The notes under the pieces were generated by a model, which was given only the letters and a program-made list of their open reading frames with translations, was not told the origin of the DNA and ran no database searches. Both the position numbers and the translations under genes were made by a program. Positions 35,678-48,350 of a DNA stretch of 64,000 nt are shown here, piece after piece. The stretch spans positions 11,938,817-12,002,816 of the forward strand of contig OX365957.1 of assembly GCA_947247005.1 (NCBI GenBank), given 5' to 3'. This DNA is from Spisula solida (taxonomy: Eukaryota > Mollusca > Bivalvia > Venerida > Mactridae). Positions within the stretch are counted from its first letter, which is position 1; the number at the start of each line of letters is the position of its first letter.

Positions 35678-36680
35678 TTCACTTAATCTATTTAACAAGG
35701 CGAAATCGGGGTGGGGGCAAATACAAGTGAAAATGTATGAGTATTGTGATACATTTGTATATAATAAAAACTATATATGGTAAAAGAAATTGGTTATTGT
35801 CATCCCAGCCAAACTGTAGATCTATAGTCGTGTTTGTTTTATAGAGACCGGGTGGTTATAAACGAATTACGATAGTTACATGTACTAAACATGTACTAGA
35901 CATTGAATGTAATCATGTTTGTATACCAAAGTTTATGGTTAATTATGTACGATTAGCGAATATAAACAGCAACATTTATAGTGTCAATCATGGCTTGAAC
36001 TATTCTATCGTACTTCTAAAGTTTCTTAAATCTACATTGAATGACAGCCTACTTGAACATCTCACAGAAACATCAAGACAAAACATTACATCAGATCTCA
36101 AACTTTCTACATCTAATGATAGATTGTAAGAAGACAAATACCAGCGTGTGGGGCAAAGCTAAAACAAATACTTCACCAAAATTTTGTACAGTTGCAGAGT
36201 ATTGACAAGTCTGAAACAATTTACTGTCGGGCTTTAGCAGTAAGTAACGATGGCTTTATTTGTTAAATCACGTGCTAACTCATTATTGACATGTCAAATA
36301 CCCGTTTGTAATATCGAGATAAGAGACATGCTTGTTGGTACATGTTGCAACATGACGCCCCATACTTTGAGCTGTTTTCTCTAAATAGTTGTTATGTCAA
36401 TGATTGCATATGCATGTGTTTATCAGCGGCTATGTCACAATATCTACTTTTGAATATCACACAATTGTTATAATTCCTGATTTCACAACCAGCACTGTAA
36501 CAATACTAATAACATAAACCACCATTCGTCCAACGTCTTTAAAGGTTTAATTATACGTTCAAATAAAGTTTTATTTTTACACCATGCACTTACATGCAGG
36601 TGTTGTTCTGTTGGCTTTTTGAATACTTGAACATATACAATTCACAAATAGCTGGCGGATAAACAATCTCTATTCACGTC
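35678..36680. other. No gene seen
   Basis: AT-rich. A 64-codon frame at 35935-36129 has no recognisable motif or splice-site support. Confidence 0.45.
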
Positions 36681-37540
36681 TGTTGTTCAGATTACCCGCT
36701 ATTCAGATTACCCGCTATTCAGGTTTCCGTTGTTCAAATTGGCCGCTGTTCAGTTAGTCCGCTGTTCTGTTTAGATTGTCCGCTGTTCAGATTGTCCGCT
36801 GTTCAGATTGTCCACAGTTCAGATTGTCCACTGTTCAGATTGTCAATTGTTCAGTTTGTCCGCTGTTCAGATTGTCCGATGTTCAGATTATCTGTTGTTC
36901 AGATTGCTGCTGTTCAGATTGTCAACTGTGCAGATTGGCTGTTGTTCAGATTGTCCGATGTTCAGATTGTCTGTTGTTCAGATTGTCCGCTGTTCAGATT
37001 GTCCACTGTTCAGATTGTCAATTGTTCAGTATGTCCGCTGTTCAGATTGTCCGTTGTTCAGATTGTCTGCTGTTCCGATTGTCTGCTGTTTAGATTCTCT
37101 GCTGTTCAGATTGCCCGCTGTTCAGATTGCATGCTGTTCAGATTGTCCGCTGTTCAGATTCTCCACTGTTCAGATTGTCTGTTATTCAGATTCCCGCTGT
37201 TCAGATTGTCTGCTGTTCAGTTTGTCCGCTGTTTAGATTGTCAGTTGTTCAGATTGTCCGCTGTTCAGATTGTCCGTTGTTCAGATTGTCTGTTATTCAG
37301 ATTGTCCACTGTTCAGATTGTCCGCTGTTCAGATTTTCGTTGTTCATATTGCTCACTGTTCAGATTGTCCGCTATTTAGATTGTCCACTGTTCTTCAGAT
37401 TGTCCGTTGTTCAGATTGTCCGCTGTTCAGAGTGTCCGTTGTTCAGATTGTCCGTTGTTCAGATTGTCCGCTGTTCAGATTGTCCACTGATCAGTTTGTC
37501 CGCTTTTCATCCGATTGTCCACTGTTTAAATTTCCCGGTG
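36681..37540. repeat. Minisatellite, 16-bp unit, about 53 copies
   Basis: The unit is GTTCAGATTGTCCGCT with frequent point variants (CCACT, CCGTT, CTGTT) and a few 13-14 bp short units. Three units make 16 codons, so six overlapping stop-free frames of up to 195 codons encode a Cys/Ser/Asp/Leu/Phe/Arg repeat. None has gene-like context. Confidence 0.95.
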
Positions 37541-38061
37541 TCCTTTTTAGTTGATAAACAAATATAACAAGCGGTGTGACATTCAATATGAAAATAAAAC
37601 TCCATTTATCACTTTAAAGAGTTCGGGTCAACAACAATATTTACATGGCATAAAGAGACTATGGCAATTTACAGTGCTTCAAATTACTAAACTAAATAAA
37701 AATGTTTATTTTTCACCGGTGTATAGTGTATACATACATGTGTAAATACACCTCGTCTTTAACCCAACCGAAGATTTTATGAATGTTTAACTATTTTTGT
37801 TGGCTTAATGGAATCTCGCATTGACATGTCAGTTTCAGTGATAAACTGGGTTCTTATTGTTTAACAAACACCTTCCTGCTCTAAGTATATGTATAGGTCT
37901 ACATAAATAATGACAAATGGTACAGTGTAGACATCAATTAACAGGAATAGCACATAACACAATCACGCGGCACAATGCCCATCACACAACACAACGGGAA
38001 AATAAAACTAAAATTTAAGTTTCAGCTGTCAAAAGCTGAAAATCGGACCTTGATCTATCTA
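37541..38061. other. No gene seen
   Basis: AT-rich flank of the truncated MITE copy; no exon signature. Confidence 0.5.
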
Positions 38062-38490
38062 CACTGACATCTAAAATAACTTGAGAAACTTCGGCATCTT
38101 GTAGTTATTTAGTATTTTTACATTAAAAATTCTGTAGGGTATTAATACCCTATAGAATTAACACTACCATCACTTAAATTGCCTGCAATTAGTTCGCATT
38201 TGATGAAAATGAATCGGAAAACAAACCAAATACCTCACTAATGTTTACGCTATAGTTTGTTGATGTTACAGTTCAATCACGTGTGGATTACATAATTCAC
38301 AAAGCATGTTGGAAGGAAACTTAGCGCTTTTTTTTAAGAAAAAAATACTCAATGGGCTATATCGAGAGTGGTTAAAATTGCTTATCTGCACCAAGTCTTT
38401 CATAAAGCAACCGTCAGTGGCTTTCTATTACATCAATACTTGGTTAGGTTGCAAAATCAAGATATACAATTTGTGAGGCAGCACCTTTAA
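38062..38490 (-). mobile_element. TTAA-ended MITE with central palindrome, copy 2 (truncated)
   Basis: This is an inverted relative of 11088-11626. The right end GGCAGCACCTTTAA is intact; the other end is lost to the left of about 38062. The palindrome survives at 38128-38159 with one mismatch. Confidence 0.75.
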
Positions 38491-39360
38491 GAGCCACTGT
38501 AAATGGTGAAACCCCTGCAGCCACACAAATGATTGATTGAATGGATAGGGATGATTGGGCGCAGAAAAAAGAAAAATGCTCGTTAACAGGTACACTTAGC
38601 CATACTTCCATATCATTCGGCTGGGCATACATGGAATATTAACGAACCGGATAGGGTACGAATAGCGCGAACGAATCTGAAAGGGGACGAATGTAAACGA
38701 GAAGAAAATAACTAGTCATGTATGGCATCGTGTATAGCCATATTTTCGTGTATAGTCATATAATTGTGTTTCCTCAATCCTAACCATGATTTACCAGTAT
38801 AGTAACACCCAAAGTGTAATGAGCTATGTCATCTATAACGAACATATACCCTTGGTATTAAAGCCAGTATCATAATAACATAATCTCTACAATTTAATTA
38901 AACAGTTACATATACATTTACATGTATTAGTAAAAACTGATAAAAACAGACTTCACATCATTGAATAAAAACTTTGTATCATATTAGCATATGAATATAA
39001 ACTATATTACAATAAAACCAGAATGTATCCGGATGCTGGCTATCATGTTTCTATACACCATGGTGTTTCAATACGATTTGATTTCAAACTGAATCTACCA
39101 TAATCGTCAAATCATGCTGACTACTAAATGGTATCTGGTCTTATTATGTTACGGTCATGTTCAAGGATGCTCTGTGTGTCTGTAACGTGGAGTGCAGGCA
39201 CTCTAGTACCTGGCTAACAACTGCAATACGATCGTCGTCCAATCATTGGTCGTTGGTCTAATCGGACCGGAGCCCGAATGGACATCGGCCGGTCGTCGGG
39301 AGGTGGCCGGAGTAAGTTATGTCTCCTTTAACATAAGTATACATAGCTACTCATCGACCG
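38491..39360. other. No gene seen; GC-rich patch beside a satellite
   Basis: Mostly AT-rich. Bases of about 39225-39325 are markedly GC-rich (GGACCGGAGCCCGAATGG, TCGGGAGGTGGCCGG) and abut the ~55-bp array. A 71-codon frame reads through this patch into the array and is not supported. Confidence 0.4.
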
Positions 39361-42320
39361 GCGTTCTCACAATGTCTATGCATCGGATACACGTCAGATA
39401 TACTGACATCGTCCAGCGTTCTCACAATGTCTATGCATCGAATACATATCTGATACACTGACATCGTCCAGCGTTCTCACAATGTCTATGCATCGAATAC
39501 ATGCAGATATACTGACATCGTCCAGCGTCCTCACGAGTACTAGGCACCGTATACACGTCAGATACACTGACATCGTCCAGCGTTCTCACAATGTCTAGGC
39601 ATCGGATACATGCAGATATACTGACATCGTCCGGCGTTCTCACAATGTCTAGGCATCGAATACACGTAAGATACACTGACGTCGTCCGGCGTCCGCACTA
39701 TGTATAGGCATCGGATACACGTCAGATACACTGACATCGTCCAGCGTCCGAACAATGTCTAGGCATCGGATACATGCAGATATACTGACATCGTCCGGCG
39801 TTCTCACAATGTCTAGGCATCAGATACACGTCAGATACACTGACATCGTCCAGCGTTCTCAAAATGTCTAGGCATCGGATACACGTAAGATACACTGACG
39901 TCGTCCAGCGTCCGCACAATGTCTAGGCATCGGATACATGCAGATATACTGACATCGTCCGGCGTTCTCACAATGTCTAGGCATCGGATACACGTCAGAT
40001 ATACTGACATCGTCCAGCGTTCTCACAATGTCTAGGCATCGGATACACGTCCGATACACTGACATTGTCCAGCGTCCTCACGAGTACTAGGCATCGTATA
40101 CACGTCAGATACACTGTGATCGTCCAGCGTTCTCACAATGTATAGGCATCGGATACACGTAAGATACACTGACATCGTCCAGTGTCCGCACAATGTCTAG
40201 GCATCGGATACACGTCAGCTATACTGACATCGTCCAGCGTCCTCACGAGTACTAGGCATCGTATACACGTCAGATACACTGACATCGTCCAACGTTCTCA
40301 CAATGTATAGGCATCGGATACATATCTGATACACTGACATCGTCCAGCGTTCTCACAATGTCTATGCATCGAATACATATCTGATACACTGACATCGTCC
40401 AGCGTTCTCACAATGTCTATGCATCGAATACATGCAGATATACTGACATCGTCCAGCGTCCTCACGAGTACTAGGCACCGTATACACGTCAGATACACTG
40501 ACATCGTCCAGCGTTCTCACAATGTCTAGGCATCGGATACATGCAGATATACTGACATCGTCCGGCGTTCTCACAATGTCTAGGCATCGAATACACGTAA
40601 GATACACTGACGTCGTCCGGCGTCCGCACTATGTATAGGCATCGGATACACGTCAGATACACTGACATCGTCCAGCGTCCGAACAATGTCTAGGCATCGG
40701 ATACATGCAGATATACTGACATCGTCCGGCGTTCTCACAATGTCTAGGCATCGGATACACGTCAGATACACTGACATCGTCCAGCGTTCTCAAAATGTCT
40801 AGGCATCGGATACACGTAAGATACACTGACGTCGTCCAGCGTCCGCACAATGTCTAGGCATCGGATACATGCAGATATACTGACATCGTCCGGCGTTCTC
40901 ACAATGTCTAGGCATCGGATACACGTCAGATATACTGACATCGTCCAGCGTTCTCACAATGTCTAGGCATCGGATACACGTCCGATACACTGACATTGTC
41001 CAGCGTCCTCACGAGTACTAGGCATCGTATACACGTCAGATACACTGTGATCGTCCAGCGTTCTCACAATGTATAGGCATCGGATACACGTAAGATACAC
41101 TGACATCGTCCAGTGTCCGCACAATGTCTAGGCATCGGATACACGTCAGCTATACTGACATCGTCCAGCGTCCTCACGAGTACTAGGCATCGTATACACG
41201 TCAGATACACTGACATCGTCCAACGTTCTCACAATGTATAGGCATCGGATACACGTCAGATATACTGACATCGTCCAGCGTCCGCACGAGTACTAGGCAT
41301 CGGGTACACGTCGGATAAACGGACATCGTCCAGCGTCCTCACGAGTACTAGGCATCGGATACACGTCAAATATACTGACATCGTCCAGCGTCCTCACGAG
41401 TACTAGGCATCGTATACACGTCAGATACACTGACATCGTCCAGCGTTCTCACAATGTATAGGCATCGGATACACGTCAGATATACTGACATCGTCCAGCG
41501 TCCGCACGAGTACTAGGCATCGTATACACGTCAGATACACTGACATCGTCCAGCGTTCTCACAATGTATAGGCATCGGATACACGTCAGATATACTGACA
41601 TCGTCCAGCGTCCGCACGAGTACTAGGCATCGGATACACGTCAGATATACTGATATCGTCCAGCGTTCTCACAATGTCTAGGCATCGGATACACGTCCGA
41701 TACACTGACATCGTCCAGCGTCCTCACGAGTACTAGGCATCGTATAAACGTCAGATACACTGACATCGTCCAGCGTTCTCACAATGTACATGTATAGGCA
41801 TCGGATACACGTCAGATATACTGACATCGTCCAGCGTCCGCACGAGTACTAGGCATCGGGTACACGTCGGATACACGGACATCGTCCGGCGTCCTCACGA
41901 GTACTAGGCATCAGGTACACGTCGGATACACGGATATCGTCCAGCGTCCGCACGAGTACTAGGCATCAGGTACACGTCGGATACACGGACATCGTCCAGC
42001 GTCCGCACGAGTACTAGGCATCGGGTACACGTCGGATACACGGACATCGTCCGGCGTCCTCACGAGTACTAGGCATCAGGTACACGTCGGATACATGGAT
42101 ATCGTCCAGCGTCCGCACGAGTACTAGGCATCGGGTACACGTCAGATATACTGACATCGTCCCGCGTCCACACGATGATACACGTCAGATACACTGACAT
42201 CGTCCAGCGTCCTCACGATGTCTAGGCATCGGGTTCACGTCGAATATACTGACATCGTCATGCGTCCTCACGAGTACTAGGCATCGGATACACGTCAGAT
42301 ACACGGACATCGCCCGGCAT
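39361..42320. repeat. Minisatellite, ~55-bp unit, about 54 copies, with a 931-bp higher-order duplication
   Basis: The unit is ACTGACATCGTCCAGCGTTC + TCACAATGTCTAGGCATCGG + ATACACGTCAGATAC; a form with TACATGCAGATAT is two bases shorter. About 39405-40320 recurs at 40336-41251, offset 931 bases (17 monomers), with near identity including rare variants such as TACATATCTGATACAC. Minus-strand frames of 65-81 codons therefore recur exactly 931 bases apart and are artefacts. Units toward 42300 shift to ACGAGTACTAGGCATCGGGT variants. Confidence 0.96.
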
Positions 42321-42686
42321 CCGGGGATTTGCGATCTATGTATAAACCAATTAATAGCTCGACAGTTATTCGTTTCATACATTTAGACATTATCCTGACA
42401 TTAGGTCAACCAGAACTGGAACAAATCTCAGTAAATGTACACAATAAACGTTGATACGTTCTATAACTTACCCCTGATGGTGTGGATATATAATGACGAT
42501 ACATAACTACTGGGATAATGTCACCCGAATGTAATATAAACTATAAGTTGTGTATAATATACGTGATATCAACTGTATCTGTATGACCCTGTTGTAGAAC
42601 GTGATATAATCACATGTTCGCTATTACGAAATACAGCAATATATCTAAATTAACATGGCAGTATGTACATGAGGCTAACAATCGTA

Positions 42687-42956
42687 TCATCACCAAATAT
42701 AGCGTACCCTAATTGGATAGGGATCGCCAAATATAGAGTACCATCGTTGAATTGGGATCACCAAATATAGCGTACCATCGTTGAATTGGGATCACCAAAT
42801 ATAGCGTACCATCGTTGAATTGGGATCACCAAATATAGCGTACCGTCATTGGACTTGGATCACCAAATATAGCGTACCGTCATTGGACTGGGATCACCAA
42901 ATATAGCGTACCGTCATTGGACTTGGATCACCAAATATAGCGTACCGTCATTCTGG
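42687..42956. repeat. Short minisatellite, ~34-bp unit, about 8 copies
   Basis: The unit is GATCACCAAATATAGCGTAC + CGTCATTGGACTTG, with an older CATCGTTGAATTGG variant in the first units. Confidence 0.93.
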
Positions 42957-43281
42957 GGATCTGTGGCGAGTCTTACCCATGTTCTATAGGTTGACACATA
43001 TGTCAAGCTGTTGTATGTGACTATTGACCCCTATATTGAGTGGTTATACAAAGGGGTGACATTATACCGGATGTGCACAATACTTTATACCTGACATGAA
43101 AGTGCATTATATGTTATACTAAGTGCATGACTATCTGATGTATATGAAATGTTTAATTTTAATGTATCAAGGGAATGTCAGTATTTATTTTATCATCCGG
43201 CTATACACTCTAAAATCAAGTACTCAAGGTCTTTGTTATACGTAAAAGGAGAATTAATTTTTCACGGATGAAAAGCAATTA

Positions 43282-43495
43282 CAGTAGAACCCCGCTAATC
43301 CGGACCTCTCTAATCCGGATATCTCTCTTACCCGGGCGAATCTGTTGGTCCCAAATAGCGCCCTTCAAAATTTAATGTAAGTTTACCCCCCCCCCCCCCC
43401 ATCCGGAACTCCCCCAATCCGGAAACCAGAATATCGAGTACTAGCAATTTGCTCTAAATTCACCCCTCCGATCCGGACACTCAATGAAGACAACA
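43282..43495. mobile_element. pogo/Tigger-like transposon end or MITE fragment
   Basis: TA is followed by CAGTAGAACCCCGCTAATCC, closely resembling the CAGTAGAACC..-type termini of pogo/Tigger elements (family knowledge). ATCCGGA motifs recur four or more times downstream, around a run of 15 C. No clear opposite terminus was found, so this is a fragment or internally rearranged. Confidence 0.6.
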
Positions 43496-45479
43496 GTCAT
43501 GTCGATAAATAACAATTACATTATTACATTGTATTATGACATTGACTGATAAATTTGTTACATTTACTTAATTTATTCCCTTTTTCATACAGAACATAAA
43601 CTATAAGTTTGTGTAAAACTACATGTACATGTAAATCTTCAGTATGTCCGATGTTTTACCGGAATATAACTTGTTCATTACAACATCACTTCATTAATGC
43701 TTTAATAGACTTCACTTTATAACTGATATTGTTCATATGACAAATATTGATATAATATACATAAGTAAGAAGTAAACATGGATGATTTGGGCGACTTTAA
43801 GTGGTATCATTATAATTATGAATGTATTCATCTTTTATCTAAACTCAAATACTGTATTTGTTAAATGAACGCAGTTCTCAGACCCATATAAATACAACGC
43901 TGTAATAAACCGACTTCTCAAGGTAATGGAAATACGAGAGTAGTCAAATATTGAATGAAAAAATGTCTTTTTGTGCTCGTTTCATATTATTAAAATCATT
44001 TATTATGTGTGTATCAGTAAAACAAATCACACTTTTTGAATTCTCGTCCATTTGTCATAAACGAAGCATGACTACATTGACTCTGCAACCCTGAGATCTT
44101 TCTACTCGGTCTACCCTGGTGTAAATGTGTCGTAAATTGCTGAAGATTTGTTTACTTAAATATGTGGTTATAACTGGATCTCCACTTTGGATTGTAAAAC
44201 ATCACTAAAACTGGCAATACGATGTGTAACTTTATCGGAACAAGCTTTACAGGTTGGGGGACGTTGCTGAATTATATATGAGGTGTTTTAAATTCATTTA
44301 TTCAAAACTCGGGAAGATAGGGGTTGGATTCTACATGCCTTACATAGATAATTCTTAATTCTAAACGTGGTCAGCAATATGTATGGATGACAATAATTGT
44401 CTGGTCACGATCCTAATTTCATGCTCCTCTACATGTATGTCACATGTTTCGTCAGCTAGAGCTTTGTAGAGTGAAGTTGCATACGTACAGAAAGGCTATC
44501 TTGGGAGGATGACATAGGAAATAAGGAACTGCTATATCATAGTGCTGTATTCAAACATCTAATCAGACGTCGGATGTACCAGATGCCAAATCGGAATTCT
44601 TTAAAGAAATTTAAGAATGTGGTGAAATTGCAAATTTATGTTTTGATTGCATGAGATTTAAAAAAATCAAAATTGTATTGAACCGAACCGAATCAATGCA
44701 ATTTTACTGACGGGTAGATTAAGAAAAATCCTCATTCGATACAAAACATTGGATATTTAATACAGGCACGTCAGTAGGACAATACTGTAGATGTTTACTG
44801 TGTAATATTTACACAAAGATATCTAGAAACTCTAGAAACTTTAATATCTTCAGCAAAAAGGGTAGCGTTATCTTGATAAAATATGACATAGCGTTGATAA
44901 CAAAGTCTTAAGGACCTAGGACGGGTATAACATAAATACGAAAGTATCTTTGCTTTATCTTACGTCGTCTAAACATGTGTATGTGCATGTTATGGTAAGG
45001 TAGATCTACATACTGAAGGAACTAATCAACCTAGGTTTGGTGCTCCGGAGGAGCCCACATTCTACTAATGCTGGGAACTTAACGTATTTATTTATATCTT
45101 ATCAGATACGAACAAACAAATTTAGGGACTTTACATTAGCTACATTGGTGGACAAGCCTACAGAAATAGCAGCAAATCTACGTGTATAAAACATTTAGAC
45201 CCCTTTGAGGTCCTGTGCTTTATTTACTGTTATGTTGCTGGAATAAATAGCTACCACCATTAAAGGCTCGACAGATCGTTATATTGTCACTATTCTTTGG
45301 AATACTAACACTTACACTTCGACTCTTCACTGACCGAACCTGGAGGTAAATTCAACCATCATCCAGACATATCGATCCCGTTTTGTGAACAATTTGGATT
45401 TCTTCGAAAACTCATTTTTGTTAAACAGTTGTGTGGGACAATTTAATATTTTGATCAGGACTCAATCAAACTGGAAGTG
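43496..45479. other. Sequence upstream of candidate exon 45480
   Basis: About 2 kb with no repeat or exon signal. The final stretch may include promoter and 5' UTR for the exon starting at 45480, but no core promoter motif can be assigned. Confidence 0.4.
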
Positions 45480-45943
45480 ATGAGACTTACGCCGGCACCG
45501 ACAGCTTTAACACTGTCAGGTCTGCCAGCGATCGCATCCCTGCCACCGATGTCATCAGGAGCGGACACTGTTATATACTACACCCTCTCACAGCCACCTC
45601 CAGCAAGCCCCGGGCTCACTAATGGACTTACAACTTTACACCCAGCAAGCCCCGGGCTCACTAATGGACTCACTAATGGACTCACAACTCTACACCCAGC
45701 AAGCCCCGGGCTCACTAATGGACTCACTAATGGACTCACAACTCTACACCATCCACCACCACCGGCGAGCCCGTCTTTACATCAGACTGCTCCTAGTGCT
45801 ATGAGCCCAGCATTACCACCTGTCAGCCCTGGGCTACCACCCGTCAGTCCAAGATTAAGTCCACAATCTACGGGTCTTGTACCAGACATTATGCATCTAA
45901 TCAACTATGGTGACAAAGACATGGGTCTACTATTATCACAGAG
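45480..45943 (+). CDS. Proline-rich N-terminal coding exon, probable first exon of the 3CxxC gene
   Basis: The first ATG is at 45480; an in-frame GTG at 45477 is disregarded. The exon holds 154 codons plus two bases and ends CACAGAG|gtaaac in phase 2, matching the acceptor at 61719 (the joint codon is AGA, Arg). The peptide is Pro/Ser/Thr/Leu-rich and probably disordered. It contains an 18-residue tandem unit (HPASPGLTNGLTNGLTTL) repeated perfectly and preceded by a shorter version. A more ordered C-terminal piece (GLVPDIMHLINYGDKDMGLL) follows. Coding G+C exceeds the flanks. This is the nearest upstream open exon to the zinc-finger exons (15.8 kb). A disordered N-terminus followed by a C-terminal 3CxxC finger fits zygote-arrest and related proteins. 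The splice link is inferred. Confidence 0.7.
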
Positions 45944-46844
45944 GTAAACATTACGTTGAATATACTTTATATATGCGAGAGTCTTCATATTGAACCATCA
46001 TAAATCTATTATAATTAAGCTATTTGTATACGAGCACAACAATCCGAATAGTTCTAAGTTCATTCAGTAACCCTTGGTGTGTAGTCCGCAAAACTGATCA
46101 GTAACGATTGTTGTCAACTTGTATCTCATTTTGTGTTTACAAATATATATCTAAGTGTCTTAATATGCGTTGCAGGTTCATTTTTATTAGAACTTATCTG
46201 TCCGATTGTTTTTTTAATTTTTCAAATATAAATATGCTATCAGTTATAGACGTTGATTTCACTGTCAGTACTAATACTTCCTGAATGCACTGCATGGTGA
46301 AACACTCCTTACATTAAACGATACATTATTGAAATCCGTGTTTCATGTACATTAAAATCGCAGCTTGATATTTTACCTTTAACGGTGTCGTCATAATGAT
46401 ATAAGGACAATCGGTCGTTGGTATAGTTTGAGTTAAAAGTCGGAACAGTATGCTTAATATTACCTCGGGTCAAAATGTAGCGTATAATTGAATGTTCGTG
46501 TATATCAATGTTCATTTTACATACTCCATACTGTTAGTATGTCTTCTTCTGAGAAAACGGTTACGTAAATTGACAATAATAAATTTAAGTTTTTATGCTG
46601 ATAATCTCGTTTTATGTATATAAATGTTTTATCTACAAGTTTACATCCTATAACAGTATCAGAACATACCAGTGTGATGTTATATATCCATGACGATACA
46701 AATATTCAACTCTAACTTCATAACAAGCCCCGTAATTATAACATAACATGTACTTCTCAAGCTACTATAGAGTATATAAGGGCATTCATTGACTCTGTAC
46801 GTGGTAATCATGCGTACCTGTTGTTCGTTTTATGCTCGCAATGA
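45944..46844. other. Presumed intron, no feature seen
   Basis: AT-rich. A 68-codon minus-strand frame at 46309-46515 has no supporting context. Confidence 0.45.
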
Positions 46845-47090
46845 GGTACCTATATAGTTTCTGGTACGCAGCGAAAGTTCCTGATACACGAACAGAGCTA
46901 CGTCGTGTCTGTGTGCTCCCAAATACGTGCAGAGGCGGCACTCACCACGTACGGATTCCTAACCTTTGTCCACGTTTTCAACGTAGACAACAGGCACTTG
47001 CAATTACGTCGGGTTGTGACGGCCGCTATAGATTCCTACATTCTGTTCAGCGATAAGGTGCGAGCAATGTGGATTCGAGATAAACGATGA
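46845..47090 (+). other. GC-rich unassigned open stretch
   Basis: A plus-strand frame is open from just after a TGA (46842-46844) to TGA at 47088-47090, about 81 codons. It has no in-frame ATG early on, but an AG at 46855-46856 could serve as an acceptor. The composition (FLTFVHVFNVD, RRVVTAAIDSYILF) looks more protein-like than nearby chance frames, and the interval is GC-richer than its surroundings. A second frame is open across the same bases, which weakens the case. It may be a terminal exon, a transposon-ORF fragment or chance. Confidence 0.3.
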
Positions 47091-48147
47091 GGTGGCATTG
47101 TTGAAGCATATATTGAATTGGGTTGTTAGTCCGTCAGTACGATGAATTTTAACTAAATACTATATGTGTATAATAACTTTCAGTTATAACTTGCATTGCT
47201 ATATATATCATTGGTATCGACTTTAGATACGTTTTCGTGACGGACATTAAAGATACATGCGTAATGCGTCAGTCTAGTTAGTTTATGATTATCGTACAGA
47301 TGTACGCCAGTAAGCACTCTTCGCCTAATTACGTTCGTAGTTATTTTAGTTTTGATACTTTAGAAGTATTTATACGTTGAATGAAGAAAATAATAAAACT
47401 TCTCAAATAGTTTATCAAATTTATGATCAAATGTTTTGCGATTCATGTGAATTGAACCTTCACCAATATACGTCATAGTTAAAGTTTAATTTTTGTTCAA
47501 ACAATATCTCCGGAAGCACTGATGTGAAACTGCGATCTGATTATTCACTGTTTACGAGAAAATAAAAGTCCACGGTGTTTAATTGTTGCTGTTCGCCATA
47601 TAAACGTTATTACTTTATAAATAACTGGCCAGCATCTTTGATTCAATTACAAAGCAGGAACACCAGATCTGTGAAACTGGTCTTTATTTTAAGTACTGTT
47701 GTAATGACATCAACTTTGATTTTCATAGAAAACGATCGACTTGGACAGAACATCGATACAAACACATTTATAACCGATGTGTTAGGTGCTAACGGCTCTA
47801 GCCCCGGTCTGTCGGGTTCATTGCTTCCAATATGTTAGCCATACCTGGCTAAATTATCCGTATCGGTAGGTAAGCCAGGAAGCAGTTATCGACATTGATC
47901 TACCCGAAATTATGATACTTTCTCACAGTACCATGTACAATAAACCAGTTTAATGTCCACAGAAACCAGTCCAGTATCCATGATGGTTTGTAATTTACAT
48001 ATCAGTGAGACGTAGTGTTATCCTCACTCAGTGAACTTAAATAGAAACCTGTAATTCTGGTCCATCCAGAAAAGAGAAGCAATGTGTCTACAACCATACA
48101 CATATGATAATGGTACGGTGTGGAGTTTTTTAAACATAATTACGCCG
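47091..48147. other. Unassigned; weak hydrophobic open frame
   Basis: A plus-strand frame at 47575-47838 (87 codons, opening at GTG, first ATG far inside) includes a membrane-like segment (LVFILSTVVMTSTLIF) preceded by basic residues. This could be the start of a type II membrane protein, but there is no splice-site or homology support. The rest is featureless. Confidence 0.25.
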
Positions 48148-48350
48148 TAAAGTCCAGTCAGGGTAAGAATACAGTGACGCAGCGGTCACTATCACGGTGT
48201 AAAATCAAATATAACGGCTTAAACAGACAGTCATAATTGCAATGCTAAACTAACAAAATATATTCGCACTACCCATGCAGACAATGGTTGTACTCTTCTG
48301 TGTACACATAAAAGGCTACGTCACTGTCACCAGACCCTAACTGGATTATA
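48148..48350 (-). mobile_element. TATAGTCCAG MITE, copy 3
   Basis: The ends are TAAAGTCCAGTCAGGGTA and the inverse of TATAATCCAGTTAGGGTC. It shares GTGACGCAGCGGTCA, AATGCTAAACTAAC and GTGTACACATAAAAGGCTACG with the other copies and is about 20 bp shorter. Confidence 0.85.

Noticed and set aside
36776..37567. Overlapping Cys-rich frames up to 195 codons
   Set aside because: All three plus-strand phases of a 16-bp satellite are open at once. The cysteine-rich look is a by-product of TGTTCAG.
45477..45479. GTG as start of the proline-rich exon
   Set aside because: Nuclear genes start at ATG. The next codon (45480) is ATG.
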